A stretch of DNA of 34,286 bases from an uncultured Chloroflexota bacterium (GCA_950054395.1 CATLOZ010000008.1:1-34286); one strand, 5' to 3'; positions 25,452 to 34,286 are shown, counted from the first letter of the stretch. A program made the numbers and translations. Notes: generated by a model from the letters alone, not told the origin.

Positions 25452-26389
25452 ATAAAAATATTACTCAGTCAAAAGGGCATTTCATGACAGCTTTGTCAAG
25501 ATTGTTCAGAAAAAAAATTGCTGTAGTTTGTATTGCGATACTAATAATTATTTATTTTAGTGGTATATTTGCATTTCTTATTGCTCCTTATGAATATACT
25601 GCACAAGATTATAGTAATATCAAAAAGCCACCTAGCATTGAACATTGGATGGGAACTGACCGTGCAGGAAGAGATGTTTTCAGTAGAGTTTTATGGGGAG
25701 TACAAAATACTGTTATTATTACATTTGTAGCAATTTTAACCGGAAGCATATTTATAGGAGTTGGCTTAGGTTTAATTTCTGGTTACAGAGGAGGGAGAGT
25801 GGACTCCTTAATTATGAGAATAGGTGAAATTTCATCATCTTTCCCTGATATTTTACTTGTGATTATTTTGGCTGCTACACTACGTCCTAGGATTTTGGGT
25901 TTTATACGTTATCTTGAAGATGCTTATAATATTAATGGTTTGGTGAAAACAGGGATAGTAGATTACCTTGTTATATCTTTAGCATTAGTAAGTTTTGGAT
26001 GGATTGGAACTGCAAGATTGATGAGAGCTCAGGTTTTAAGTATAAAACAGAATCAATATATTGATTCTGCAAAATCTATTGGTGCTTCTACTTCAAGAAT
26101 TTTATTTTTACATTTGATGCCTAATGCTATTAGCCCGTTAGTTGTTTCAATAACTATGGGCATGGGAGCTCTGGTAGGAACGGAAATAATATTAAGTTGG
26201 CTCGGCTTAGGTGTTCAACCTCCACGACCTAGCCTTGGACGTATGCTACTCGAAGGAGGAAGTATTAGTGTATTAAGAGAAGAACCATGGTTGTTGATTG
26301 GCCCAGGGATTGTAGTGTTTTTACTTATTATTTGCTGGAATTTATTGGGAGATTCTTTGAGTGATGTTTTAAATCCCAGAACTAGATAA
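25448..26389 (+). CDS. Peptide ABC transporter permease, DppC/OppC type
   Basis: Second permease of the importer. The 313 aa protein has the family N-terminal helix followed by HWMGTDRAGRDVFSRVLWG, the EAA loop SIKQNQYIDSAKSIGAS with HLMPNAISPLVV, and a C-terminal PRPSLGRMLLEG. The start is the ATGA overlap with the DppB-like gene. No DppD/DppF ATPases follow; the next gene is convergent, overlapping by 8 nt. The ATPase must therefore be encoded elsewhere or shared. Confidence 0.94.
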   Translation: MNKNITQSKGHFMTALSRLFRKKIAVVCIAILIIIYFSGIFAFLIAPYEYTAQDYSNIKKPPSIEHWMGTDRAGRDVFSRVLWGVQNTVIITFVAILTGSIFIGVGLGLISGYRGGRVDSLIMRIGEISSSFPDILLVIILAATLRPRILGFIRYLEDAYNINGLVKTGIVDYLVISLALVSFGWIGTARLMRAQVLSIKQNQYIDSAKSIGASTSRILFLHLMPNAISPLVVSITMGMGALVGTEIILSWLGLGVQPPRPSLGRMLLEGGSISVLREEPWLLIGPGIVVFLLIICWNLLGDSLSDVLNPRTR

Positions 26390-27794
26390 TATTATTTTTT
26401 TTCAATCTGAACGGGATAAAAATAAATAGTAATGATAATAGAATTACTACATCATTTGATTGAGATAAACCGCAACCACTGTTATTATTTGCAATTGAAG
26501 TTTCTTTTGTTATCTGATTTTGTGATTGTGCTTCCTTTTCTTTAGTTGAGATTGAAGAATTTTTATTTTTATTTTCCTCTGTAACTTTTTTGGAGTTTGT
26601 AATTACTTCCTTTAGAGTATAAGGTTTAATGATTGGAGATACGGGGGCTTTTGGTTTTTTGATGGATGTTGAAATTAATGAAGCTCCTATATGCTTTCTC
26701 CATTTATTTTCTAATCCTGTTTTGTCTAATTCGTAAGTATCAAGTATTGCATTATTTATAGATTTTCCTGATTTTAGAGTCTTTATAAATTTTGTAAAGT
26801 TATCATTACCTAAATTAGTAATTATATATTTAATAAATTGTTCTGATTGTCCGTAAAATAATAATATATCTTTTGGTTTACCAGGCGGACTTGAATATTT
26901 TGTTATATTTAATAATTTGTCTTCTGCTAATGCTTTTTCAAAAATAGAGTCTTTAGCTGTATAGCTGAGATGGCTAGCGTATTCTGCAAGTCCTTCATGT
27001 AGCCAAGATGGAATATTAATATATTTAGATTTAGCAGCTTTGTCTAGAAGGATATGTGTTAATTCATGAGTAGCTGTTGCTGAGGTTTGTCTGTTATCCA
27101 ATACTAACACGACTCCTTCTGAAGTAAATGCTTGCCCTTCTGTAACTAAGTTTCTCATTATAGTATCACTTTTTGGTGGGAGTGATTTTGTCATATAATC
27201 ATAATCGTTAAATAACATAATACTTAAAGGATTATTTTTTGACTCTAATCCTAATAATGGTGACATTATATCGACTGTTTCACTTATAATTTGAAGTAAT
27301 TTTTCAGATCTTTTTTTTACTACTGATCCATACACTTCCGAGTAGTAAAATGTGATAGATCCTGATTTTATATTTTCCCATTTTTGGTTAGGGTCTAAAT
27401 ATATTATTGTGTTTGCTTTTGTGGTTAAATTATATTCAGATTTAGTCAATATAGTAAAACGATATTCTATAAGTGATCCTTGGGGAATATATCTTTCTGA
27501 TGTATTAGTTCTCCATTTTAAGCTTGCCTGAAATTCATTATTATTTTCATGTTGGGTAAATTCTAAAGGATGAATAATGGATGTATTCCCCTGGCCAGAT
27601 TTAAATAATAAATTAATAGAATCTATTTGTTCGGTACTTGATCCTGTTATATTGAATGTAATATCACTCGGAAAATTTATATTAATATTTGTTTCCTTAA
27701 TTGAAACTTTAGGATTTGTATTATCATCAGCTATTAAATCCAAAGCTGGAAATAAAAATATTAATAATGATAGAAGAACAATATTTTTTTTCAT
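26382..27794 (-). CDS. Secreted HExxH (gluzincin, MA-like) peptidase with C-terminal sorting-like tail
   Basis: The 470 aa protein has a signal peptide (about 1-22), an N-terminal beta-rich region, a zinc site H243-E-L-T-H247 and SWLHEGLAEYAS (about 263-274), where E267 or E271 would be the third ligand. This arrangement is typical of gluzincin-like secreted peptidases. A Ser/Lys/Glu-rich linker (about 385-435) precedes a tail with Gly440-Cys441-Gly442, one hydrophobic helix and the basic RLKK. That tripartite form resembles C-terminal sorting signals such as MYXO-CTERM. ATG 27794 overlaps the CDP-alcohol transferase stop by 4 nt. It overlaps dppC convergently by 8 nt. Substrate unknown. Confidence 0.75.
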   Translation of the reverse strand: MKKNIVLLSLLIFLFPALDLIADDNTNPKVSIKETNININFPSDITFNITGSSTEQIDSINLLFKSGQGNTSIIHPLEFTQHENNNEFQASLKWRTNTSERYIPQGSLIEYRFTILTKSEYNLTTKANTIIYLDPNQKWENIKSGSITFYYSEVYGSVVKKRSEKLLQIISETVDIMSPLLGLESKNNPLSIMLFNDYDYMTKSLPPKSDTIMRNLVTEGQAFTSEGVVLVLDNRQTSATATHELTHILLDKAAKSKYINIPSWLHEGLAEYASHLSYTAKDSIFEKALAEDKLLNITKYSSPPGKPKDILLFYGQSEQFIKYIITNLGNDNFTKFIKTLKSGKSINNAILDTYELDKTGLENKWRKHIGASLISTSIKKPKAPVSPIIKPYTLKEVITNSKKVTEENKNKNSSISTKEKEAQSQNQITKETSIANNNSGCGLSQSNDVVILLSLLFIFIPFRLKKNNII

Positions 27795-28399
27795 TTTTTC
27801 TCAGAATTAATATATGCATAAAATATACGTTGCATTATGGTTATTAATGCTAAGAGGATAGAAATATACATAAATAAATAAAAAATATACAAATAAAATG
27901 AACCTATTATTAATGCAAGTGAAAGAGTAACGATTCTTTCTGGTCTGGTGAAGATACCTATATCTCCTTCTATGCCTATAGATTCATATTTTGTTTTTAT
28001 ATAACTTACTAATTGATTAGATATTGCACTAAGAAAAATGATTAATAAAGAATTTGGATCATTAATAAAATAGATAAATAAGCCACCATATATTGCTATT
28101 TCAGACAATCTATCAATAACTGCATCAATAAATTTCCCGAAATTTGTTGTGTTGTTTGTATATCTAGCTAATGCTCCGTCTAGCAAATCAAAAATACTAG
28201 AAAATATTATTAGTATTCCTGAAATTATTAAATATCCCTGACTTATTAAAATCATTGTTATTATTGAAAATATAAATCCAATAATTGTTAAAGTATTTGG
28301 CGATATTTTACTTTTTACCAATAAAGGGATTAACGAGGCATACAATAATTTGTTGCAATATAACTTTAATTTATTTCTTTGTATTTGATAATTATTCAA
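27791..28399 (-). CDS. CDP-alcohol phosphatidyltransferase, probable phosphatidylinositol phosphate synthase
   Basis: The 202 aa membrane enzyme has the complete family motif D71-x2-D74-G-x2-A78-R79-x8-G88-x3-D92-x3-D96, which binds Mg and CDP-diacylglycerol. There are about six TM helices. A late segment, GDIGIFTRPERI, resembles the RPER region of bacterial PIP synthases. The neighbouring inositol-3-phosphate synthase suggests that the acceptor is inositol 3-phosphate, giving PIP. Phosphatidylglycerophosphate synthase is the main alternative. The start TTG 28399 overlaps the glycosyltransferase stop by 4 nt (TTGA). The end overlaps the peptidase start. Confidence 0.82.
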   Translation of the reverse strand: MNNYQIQRNKLKLYCNKLLYASLIPLLVKSKISPNTLTIIGFIFSIITMILISQGYLIISGILIIFSSIFDLLDGALARYTNNTTNFGKFIDAVIDRLSEIAIYGGLFIYFINDPNSLLIIFLSAISNQLVSYIKTKYESIGIEGDIGIFTRPERIVTLSLALIIGSFYLYIFYLFMYISILLALITIMQRIFYAYINSEKK

Positions 28400-29496
28400 T
28401 GATATGAAATTTTTTTATTATATAAAGTATTTTTATAAGTATTAATTATTTTATCAGATATGTTGTCCCAATTTAGATTTTTAATGTATAAATTAGCATT
28501 AGTGATTAATTTTTGTTTTTGATTTTTGTCATCATATAATTTTTTAATTGAATGAGCTAATTGATATATATTATTGGGCTCAATAAGTAATCCATTAAAA
28601 TTGTTTGTAATTATTTCGTTGTACCCCTGGATATCTGAAGCAATGATAGCTGTATTTGAAGCCATTGCTTCTAATAATATAATTCCAAAACTTTCTTTTT
28701 TTAAAGAAGGGGCACAAAGAATATCTGATGACTGAAGGTATTCTGCTTTGCTACTTTCACTTACAAATCCAGGATTTATTATTTCTATATTGTTAATCTT
28801 GAGATTGGTTACTTTGTTACCTAGTATAATTAGCCTAATAGAAAAATCAAATGTATATTTTTTTAAGCTTTTTATAAGAGTGTTGAGGCCTTTTCTATGA
28901 TCGTTTCTGCCTATGAAAATTATGTTTAATTTATTATCTGTAATTTTATTAATTTTTTTAGCTTTAATGAAAAACTCTGTATTAATGCCATTGGGTATTA
29001 TTTCATAGATATTTTGAAAATAAGTATTTATAAAATTTTTAGCTGTTTCAGAAACTGCGATGCGTACATGTAATTTTTTGTCTAAAGGTTTGAATATATT
29101 GTTCAATCCAAATTTATATAAATTTGTACCTTGATTTGAATGAAAAGTTGCTATGTTTATAGTTTCAGAATTCAATAAAAAGCTGATAGGAAGAGAACCC
29201 GCGAATGGTTCATGTAAGTGTATTATATCTGGTTTATATTTAGAAATTAATTTTTTTACTTGGTTATTTATAAAAGGAGATAAAGTGATTTGTGATTTAG
29301 ACCCACCACTATTTATATTGAATGTTTTTCCTATTTTATAATGATTATTATGATCATAGATATTAGTTTTACTTTCTGGAGTTATAAGAATATATTTAAT
29401 TTTTTTCTTTTTTAATTGTTGAGTTAAATTAAAGACGTGATTCCATACACCTCCTGGGTTATCTATTCCATAAGGGCAAACAATAAAAATTTTCAT
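28396..29496 (-). CDS. GT4 glycosyltransferase, PimA-like phosphatidylinositol mannosyltransferase
   Basis: The 366 aa GT-B enzyme has the PimA-like N-terminus CPYGIDNPGGVWNHVFNL, followed by INSGGSKSQITLSP, DIIHLHEPFAGSLP, NIATFHSNQGT, RIAVSETAKNF, IFIGRNDHRKGL and the sugar-nucleotide motif ESFGIILLEAM (EX7E). The order and wording of these blocks follow mycobacterial PimA, which adds the first mannose of PIM to phosphatidylinositol at the membrane. Donor specificity cannot be proved from sequence. It starts with ATG at 29496, 7 nt after ino1. No Shine-Dalgarno is seen, but coupling is likely. Confidence 0.82.
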   Translation of the reverse strand: MKIFIVCPYGIDNPGGVWNHVFNLTQQLKKKKIKYILITPESKTNIYDHNNHYKIGKTFNINSGGSKSQITLSPFINNQVKKLISKYKPDIIHLHEPFAGSLPISFLLNSETINIATFHSNQGTNLYKFGLNNIFKPLDKKLHVRIAVSETAKNFINTYFQNIYEIIPNGINTEFFIKAKKINKITDNKLNIIFIGRNDHRKGLNTLIKSLKKYTFDFSIRLIILGNKVTNLKINNIEIINPGFVSESSKAEYLQSSDILCAPSLKKESFGIILLEAMASNTAIIASDIQGYNEIITNNFNGLLIEPNNIYQLAHSIKKLYDDKNQKQKLITNANLYIKNLNWDNISDKIINTYKNTLYNKKISYH

Positions 29497-29503
29497 TTAT
29501 ATT

Positions 29504-30592
29504 TTAAGGATTTTCTGTAGAAGACTGTATAAATTTTTCAAGTAAATTTCTTGCTTCATTGTCTGTAAACTGTGTAGGAGGTGATTTCATAAAATAACTT
29601 GAAGGGGCATCAATTGCTCCGGCCATTCCTTTATCCATAGCTATTTTACAGCACCGGACTGCATCGATAACTACACCTGCAGAATTTGGGCTATCCCACA
29701 CTTCAAGTTTTAATTCTATATTTAAAGGAACGTCTCCAAAGCTGTTCCCTTCTAATCGTATATATGCCCATTTTCTATCCGATAACCATGGGACATGATC
29801 ACTTGGGCCTATATGGATATTCTTGCTATCGATTTCATGGTCAATTTGCGAGGTTACTGATTGTGTTTTTGATATTTTTTTAGATTTTAAACGGGATCTT
29901 TCAAGCATATTTAGGAAATCTGTGTTTCCGCCAAAGTTAAGTTGATATGAATTTTCTAATTCTACGCCTCTGTCCATAAATAATCTGCTTAATACTCTAT
30001 GCACAATAGTTGCGCCTACTTGTGATTTGATGTCATCTCCTATTACAGGAACTCCTGCATCCTCAAATCGTTTCTGCCAATATCCATTTGGGCTTGATGC
30101 AATAAAGACAGGTATACAATTTATAAATCCACATTGTGCTTTAAGGATTTGTTCTACATACCATTTTGTAGCTTCTTCTGATCCGACAGGCAGATAACTA
30201 ACAACTACGTCAGTTTTAGTTTCTTTCAAAACTTTAATAATATCTACTGTTGAAGAATTGTGCTTTTCAATTATTTCTCCTAAATATTGACCAATGCCAT
30301 CATGTGTCATTCCTCTTTGTACAGGTATATTTAGTTTTGGTACGTCTTGAAATTTTATAGTATTATTTGGTTCGGAAAATATTGCTTCTGAAAGGTCTTT
30401 ACCTACTTTGTTTTTATCTACATCAAAAGCAGCAGAAAATTCGATGTCTCCTATATGATATTTTCCAAGTAGTGGATGCATTATTCCTGGGATTTTATCA
30501 TTTTCTTTTGCGTTTTTGTATTTTATTACTCCTTGCACCAGGGATGATGCACAATTTCCAACTCCAATTATAGCTACTCTAACTTTACTCAA
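29504..30592 (-). CDS. ino1: Inositol-3-phosphate synthase
   Basis: NAD-dependent conversion of glucose 6-phosphate to 1L-myo-inositol 3-phosphate in the cytosol. The 362 aa protein matches the bacterial/archaeal type, with Rossmann [12 protein letters not shown] at the N-terminus, then [55 protein letters not shown] and [19 protein letters not shown]. It starts with TTG at 30592, preceded by AAAGGA at a 5-nt spacing. It is the first gene of the minus-strand operon and has a strong predicted promoter upstream. Its presence predicts inositol lipids or inositol solutes. Confidence 0.95.
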   Translation of the reverse strand: MSKVRVAIIGVGNCASSLVQGVIKYKNAKENDKIPGIMHPLLGKYHIGDIEFSAAFDVDKNKVGKDLSEAIFSEPNNTIKFQDVPKLNIPVQRGMTHDGIGQYLGEIIEKHNSSTVDIIKVLKETKTDVVVSYLPVGSEEATKWYVEQILKAQCGFINCIPVFIASSPNGYWQKRFEDAGVPVIGDDIKSQVGATIVHRVLSRLFMDRGVELENSYQLNFGGNTDFLNMLERSRLKSKKISKTQSVTSQIDHEIDSKNIHIGPSDHVPWLSDRKWAYIRLEGNSFGDVPLNIELKLEVWDSPNSAGVVIDAVRCCKIAMDKGMAGAIDAPSSYFMKSPPTQFTDNEARNLLEKFIQSSTENP

Positions 30593-30635
30593 AATATTCC
30601 TTTAAAGAATATGGTTAAACAAGAACAAGACCAAG

Positions 30636-30664
30636 ATTGTATCATCTCAGTATAATGATTTCAA
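30636..30664 (-). promoter_or_regulatory. Predicted extended -10 promoter of the ino1 operon
   Basis: On the minus strand, TTGAAA (30659-30664) and TACAAT (30636-30641) are separated by exactly 17 nt. TG lies one base before the -10 (TGATACAAT, an extended -10). Each box differs from consensus by one base. The predicted start near 30629 leaves a leader of about 37 nt containing AAAGGA. This is the best promoter match in the window. Confidence 0.65.
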
Positions 30665-30731
30665 TAGTGATTTCTTTGGATATATTTAGATTGTATTATT
30701 CTTACAAAGTAAATTTAATTTATGAAATTTT

Positions 30732-32081
30732 TTATATAATTTCATCCCCTGCAATTAGATAAAAGTTAATTAAATCTAAATTTTGTAGTTTTCTGAGATG
30801 ATTTTTATCTCCAACTATAATTGTTGAAAAATCGTTTAGTGATTTGAAATTTTGACTGATATATTGGTAGATATGATTTAAGTCGATTTTATCTATATTT
30901 TCGAGATATTTATTGTAAAATTTTTTTGATTGGTTAGCACTAATTAACCAATTTAACATTTTTAAAGCGGAAGTATGTGTTTCGAAATTATTTAAATATT
31001 CTTGTTTCAGTGAATGTTTTGCATTATTTAATTCTTCATTTGAAATTTTATTATTATTAAATAATCCTTGTATTTCATTATTTATTTCATATATTGATTC
31101 TTTGGTTTTTGTTGAGTTTACTGAGCCTCCGCCTATTAATAAAGGTGGATTGGTATTCCATTGAATATTTGATCCAAATCCATATGAATAACCTTTTTTT
31201 TCTCTTAAACAGACATTCAGCCTTGACATAAAAGAACCCCCTAGAATTTCATTAAATAAATCCCCTAAAATAATATCTGTAGAATTTGACAAAGTAAGAT
31301 TTTTACCAAATAATATTGCACTTTGTGGATTATTTGTATTTGTATAAATTAAATAATTTTTCTTTTTGGGGACACTAAAATCCGAACTATGATTTGAAAT
31401 ATTTTTTACAGTCTTAAGGTTATTTAATATTATATTTAATTTTTTATCATTATTGATATTTATAATAGAAATTTTGGTATCTTCAGTAAAAATTAATATT
31501 TTTTTAAATATTTTTTTAATTTTCTCAAATTCATAATTTTCTATACTTGATAAATTTCCAGATGATGTAAAAGAATCTATTGAGTCTTTTGAATAAATAG
31601 ATTTAGCCAACCCTTTTTGAGCCAAGTACATTGGGTTACCTTTGTTTTGAATAATTTCGCCTGTTCTTTGTTTTTTTAACCGAATAAATTCTTTTTCTGA
31701 AAAATATGGATTTAAAATAGAATTTATAATTAAATTCAGAGGTTTTTCCCAATTATCTGATGATGATTGGAATCCTAAAGTAATAAAATTATTATCACTA
31801 GAATAAATAGGGTCAGCTCCTAAATTTTCAATTTGTTCATATAAAGAATAATTATTTAAACCTTTTTGTTCAAATAACATTTTAATAACGAAGCTAATCG
31901 CACCCGGCGGTATTATTGATGTTGATTTATTATTTATCTTATTTATGAATAATATTGTGAATAAATCTGTAGATGGTTTATTGATAGTGAAAATATTTAT
32001 TTTATTACTTAATGTTTCACTTGATATATCTGGTAATTTAAATTTATTTTTTAATAGAGAAGGGCTTGGTAAGTTATTCAT
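30732..32081 (-). CDS. M16-family peptidase subunit lacking the zinc site
   Basis: The 449 aa protein has two pitrilysin-type halves. The place of HxxEH is occupied by FVIKM (64-68), so it cannot bind zinc. The C-terminal half has LREKKGYSYGFGS with R293 and Y300, the R/Y pair that M16 enzymes use to hold substrate. In bacterial M16 heterodimers the two functions are split over two proteins. It starts 4 nt after its zinc-containing partner, so the two are very likely produced together. A 138-nt gap separates its stop from ino1. No signal peptide is seen. Confidence 0.88.
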   Translation of the reverse strand: MNNLPSPSLLKNKFKLPDISSETLSNKINIFTINKPSTDLFTILFINKINNKSTSIIPPGAISFVIKMLFEQKGLNNYSLYEQIENLGADPIYSSDNNFITLGFQSSSDNWEKPLNLIINSILNPYFSEKEFIRLKKQRTGEIIQNKGNPMYLAQKGLAKSIYSKDSIDSFTSSGNLSSIENYEFEKIKKIFKKILIFTEDTKISIININNDKKLNIILNNLKTVKNISNHSSDFSVPKKKNYLIYTNTNNPQSAILFGKNLTLSNSTDIILGDLFNEILGGSFMSRLNVCLREKKGYSYGFGSNIQWNTNPPLLIGGGSVNSTKTKESIYEINNEIQGLFNNNKISNEELNNAKHSLKQEYLNNFETHTSALKMLNWLISANQSKKFYNKYLENIDKIDLNHIYQYISQNFKSLNDFSTIIVGDKNHLRKLQNLDLINFYLIAGDEII

Positions 32082-32085
32082 TTTT

Positions 32086-33366
32086 TCATTTTTTTATTTT
32101 ATAGTGTAAACGCAGATGAGGCGTGCGTAATAAATATTCTGCAGCATCAATGACATCCTGTTTTAGTACTTTGTTATATCTATCAAGTATGTTATTTATC
32201 TTATCAGGATTTCCTCCATAAATATTAAAATAATTTAACATATCAGCTATTCCTCCGAATCCACCTGATTTTTCTAATTGTCTATTAATACTTAGTTTAT
32301 ATTTATTTTTAGCAAGAATTATTTCTTCATTAGATATATTACCTGAATTAATATTCTTTATTTCATCAATTGTTATTTTATATATTTCATCAAAATTTAT
32401 TTCTTGTTTTATATTGATTGAAATATCAAATTCTCCTGCAAGTTCATTTGAATAATGAGTAACTTCTAAACTTTGGGCTAATTGTGTTTTAGTTATTAAT
32501 TTTTGATATAGCCTACTGCCAATCCCATCTCCTAATATTGTGGATAAGAAGTCTAATTCAGGTTCGTTATTACTAAATATATGGGAATTTGTAGGCCATC
32601 TAATAATTAGTTTTGGTAAAGTTGCAGGACTTTCTCCAATCATTTCATGAAATGTATTTTTTTTAAGTGAACTGATTAATGGTTTATTATTATAGGAATT
32701 AATTTTATTTGATTTTATATTTCCAAAATATTGTTCAAGCCATTTTATAGTTTGTTTAGAATTAAAATTTCCTGAAATTGCAAGACTTGAATTTGATGGC
32801 ACATAATAATTCTGATGAAATTTTATTGTTTCTGACAATTTGGCTTTTTGAATATCAGATTCATATCCGATAGTTTGCCAATTATAAGGATGGGGTTTTG
32901 GAAAAATTATATCTTGTATAAATTCTTCACTATCTCCATATGGTGAGTTTTCATAGTTTTGCTTTCTTTCTTGAATAACAATTTTCTTTTCTTTTTCTAG
33001 TTTTGTATCAGTTAGAACTTCTGTTAAGTACCCCATACGATCCGCCTCCATAAATATTACTCTTTCCAAATATTCCGGACTGATATTTTCCCAATAATTT
33101 GTCCTGTCTGAATTTGTTGACCCATTGATCCCTGTACTTATAGGTTCAACTATTGAGAACCAATTGGTATTGCAATTCTTAGAACCTTCAAACATTAGAT
33201 GTTCAAACAGGTGTGCAAAACCTGTCATACCTGGTTTTTCATTTTTGGAACCAACGTGATACCATATATTTAATGCTGCAAATCCTTTGGTATTGTCTTT
33301 ATTTAGAATGCATTGTAAGCCGTTAGAAAGTGTGATTTTAGATACTGAATGCTCTTTTTTGCTCAT
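32086..33366 (-). CDS. M16-family zinc peptidase subunit
   Basis: The 426 aa inverzincin has HLFEH at 52-56 and E133 exactly 76 residues after the motif (VIQERKQNYENSPYG), the full M16 zinc site. The chain continues with the M16 middle part and a C-terminal half. At the position of the usual R/Y pair (LREKxGxxY) it reads YQKLITKTQLAQS, so this subunit lacks that element. Together with the next gene it makes one complete active site. It starts with ATG at 33366, divergent from ftsH, with 121 nt between. The substrate is unknown, probably peptides. Confidence 0.94.
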   Translation of the reverse strand: MSKKEHSVSKITLSNGLQCILNKDNTKGFAALNIWYHVGSKNEKPGMTGFAHLFEHLMFEGSKNCNTNWFSIVEPISTGINGSTNSDRTNYWENISPEYLERVIFMEADRMGYLTEVLTDTKLEKEKKIVIQERKQNYENSPYGDSEEFIQDIIFPKPHPYNWQTIGYESDIQKAKLSETIKFHQNYYVPSNSSLAISGNFNSKQTIKWLEQYFGNIKSNKINSYNNKPLISSLKKNTFHEMIGESPATLPKLIIRWPTNSHIFSNNEPELDFLSTILGDGIGSRLYQKLITKTQLAQSLEVTHYSNELAGEFDISINIKQEINFDEIYKITIDEIKNINSGNISNEEIILAKNKYKLSINRQLEKSGGFGGIADMLNYFNIYGGNPDKINNILDRYNKVLKQDVIDAAEYLLRTPHLRLHYKIKK

Positions 33367-33487
33367 TAATTTGTTTCCAAATGAGATTTTATAGTATTAA
33401 AGTTTTGATTCCAAGGTACATCAGATGATAATATTTATAATATAGTTTGTGAAACACATTTTAAAATAATTGAAAATGAGGTATTAG

Positions 33488-34286
33488 ATGAATAAAAATA
33501 AATCCAAATTACCAAGAAATGGGTTTGTATATTTGATTATTATTTCTACTGTTTTTGCGGTTATCTTATCTACTGCTAATAGTCCTTTTAATATGAGTAA
33601 TGAGATATCTGTTACTGAAACTCTGGAAATGATTCAGGAAGGAAGTATTCAAGAAATTATTGTTGAAGGAGAGAAACTTAATATTACAACTAAAGATGGT
33701 AGCAAACTTGTATCATCTAAGGAACCTGGCTCTGATTTGATTGAACTAATGAGAAACTCTGGCATAGACCCCTTGCAATCAGATGTTAATATTATAATTA
33801 AAGGAAGGAGTGGCTGGGGAACTGTAATCGGATTATTATTTAACTTTTTGCCAATTATATTTTTTGCGGGTTTAATTTTATTTATGATGCGGCAAGCTCA
33901 AGGTGGTGCTAATCAAACTTTTGGCTTTGGGAAGAGTAAGGCTCGTAAATTTACAGATAATAAATCAGGAGTCACATTTAATGATGTTGCAGGAGTAGAA
34001 GAAGCTAAAATTGAATTGTCAGAGATAGTTGAGTTTTTGAAAGAACCTGATAAATTTCGAAAACTTGGAGCTAAAGTTCCTAGAGGTGTGCTTTTAGTAG
34101 GGCCTCCTGGTACAGGTAAAACTTTACTTGCAAAAGCTGTTGCTGGCGAAGCTAATGTGCTTTTCTATTCTATAAGCGGGAGCGAGTTTGTTGAGATGTT
34201 TGTTGGTGTAGGAGCTGCAAGGGTAAGAGATTTATTTGGGCAAGCTAAAGCAAATTCCCCATGTATTATTTTTATAGATGAAATCG
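33488..34286 (+). CDS. ftsH: ATP-dependent zinc metalloprotease FtsH, N-terminal part (runs off right edge)
   Basis: Membrane AAA protease that degrades misfolded membrane proteins and regulators. From ATG 33488 there are 266 codons before the edge. They encode TM1 (about 12-30), an extracytoplasmic domain (about 35-110), TM2 (about 115-135), and the AAA domain start [11 protein letters not shown] with Walker [29 protein letters not shown] and Walker B IIFIDEI. The zinc site HEAGH lies beyond the window. TGAGG precedes the ATG by 7 nt. The upstream 33367-33487 gap is shared with divergent M16 genes; no strong promoter boxes were found. Confidence 0.97.
   Translation, partial: MNKNKSKLPRNGFVYLIIISTVFAVILSTANSPFNMSNEISVTETLEMIQEGSIQEIIVEGEKLNITTKDGSKLVSSKEPGSDLIELMRNSGIDPLQSDVNIIIKGRSGWGTVIGLLFNFLPIIFFAGLILFMMRQAQGGANQTFGFGKSKARKFTDNKSGVTFNDVAGVEEAKIELSEIVEFLKEPDKFRKLGAKVPRGVLLVGPPGTGKTLLAKAVAGEANVLFYSISGSEFVEMFVGVGAARVRDLFGQAKANSPCIIFIDEI

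Noticed and set aside
1-34286. CRISPR arrays, insertion sequences, phage or defence genes
   Set aside because: No regularly spaced repeats, transposase motifs, terminal inverted repeats or known defence domains were seen on either strand.

Overview
The window is a very AT-rich, densely packed bacterial chromosome segment in which almost every gene has a recognisable housekeeping or respiratory homologue. I infer a low-GC marine-type member of the Chloroflexota (Dehalococcoidia/SAR202-like). This rests on three things: a caa3-type oxidase locus with CtaA, CtaG and SCO; an actinobacterial-like phosphatidylinositol and PimA gene set in an otherwise non-actinobacterial genome; and an RF2 sequence that resembles those I recall from Chloroflexota. 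No phylogeny was run. No phage, transposon, CRISPR array or plasmid function was seen.

Layout. (1) 1-152 is the start of enolase on the minus strand, divergent from thrS. The thrS product lacks the TGS domain. (2) 1989-8551, plus strand: heme A synthase, then CoxB (with a fused cytochrome c), CoxA, CoxC, a subunit IV, CtaG, an unknown two-TM small protein and SCO. This is a nearly complete terminal oxidase locus with its heme A and copper assembly factors. (3) 17223-8548, minus strand: a long run of unknown 232 aa protein, HExxH protein, hflK, hflC, ybeY, dnaX, ybaB, recR, recO, then infC, rpmI and rplT. infC has its own promoter, a leader hairpin and apparently an AUA start codon. (4) 17288-17561 holds a frameshifted DUF503 (YlxP-like) gene that an ORF caller does not see. 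It is followed by tRNA-Pro(GGG) and, only 14 nt after the tRNA, a penicillin-acylase-family enzyme. (5) A D-aminoacylase-like amidohydrolase lies convergent to the acylase and divergent from prfB. prfB carries the classical programmed +1 frameshift at CTT-TGA. (6) 22836-26389 encodes a peptide ABC importer (binding lipoprotein and two permeases, no ATPase in the window). (7) 30592-26382, minus strand: inositol-3-phosphate synthase, a PimA-like mannosyltransferase, a PIP-synthase-like CDP-alcohol phosphotransferase and a secreted HExxH peptidase with a GC-plus-TM-plus-basic C-terminal tail. The last three are coupled by 4-nt overlaps, and the group starts from a good sigma70-type promoter. (8) 33366-30732, minus strand: an M16 peptidase pair, one subunit with the zinc site and the other with the R/Y element. 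(9) The truncated start of ftsH runs off the right edge.

How the genes work together. Region 2 builds a cytochrome c oxidase. HflKC (region 3) is the usual partner of FtsH (region 9). ybeY, infC, rpmI, rplT, prfB, thrS and tRNA-Pro are translation functions, and dnaX, recR and recO are replication/repair functions. The acylase, deacylase and peptide importer suggest use of peptides and N-acyl amino compounds. The ino1-pimA-PIPS set suggests inositol phospholipids, perhaps mannosylated.

The points most worth a second look are the AUA-start infC with its leader hairpin, the disrupted DUF503 gene, the inositol-lipid operon with its co-transcribed sorted peptidase, and the uncharacterised proteins beside hflKC and in the oxidase locus. 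I found no clear defence or mobile system.
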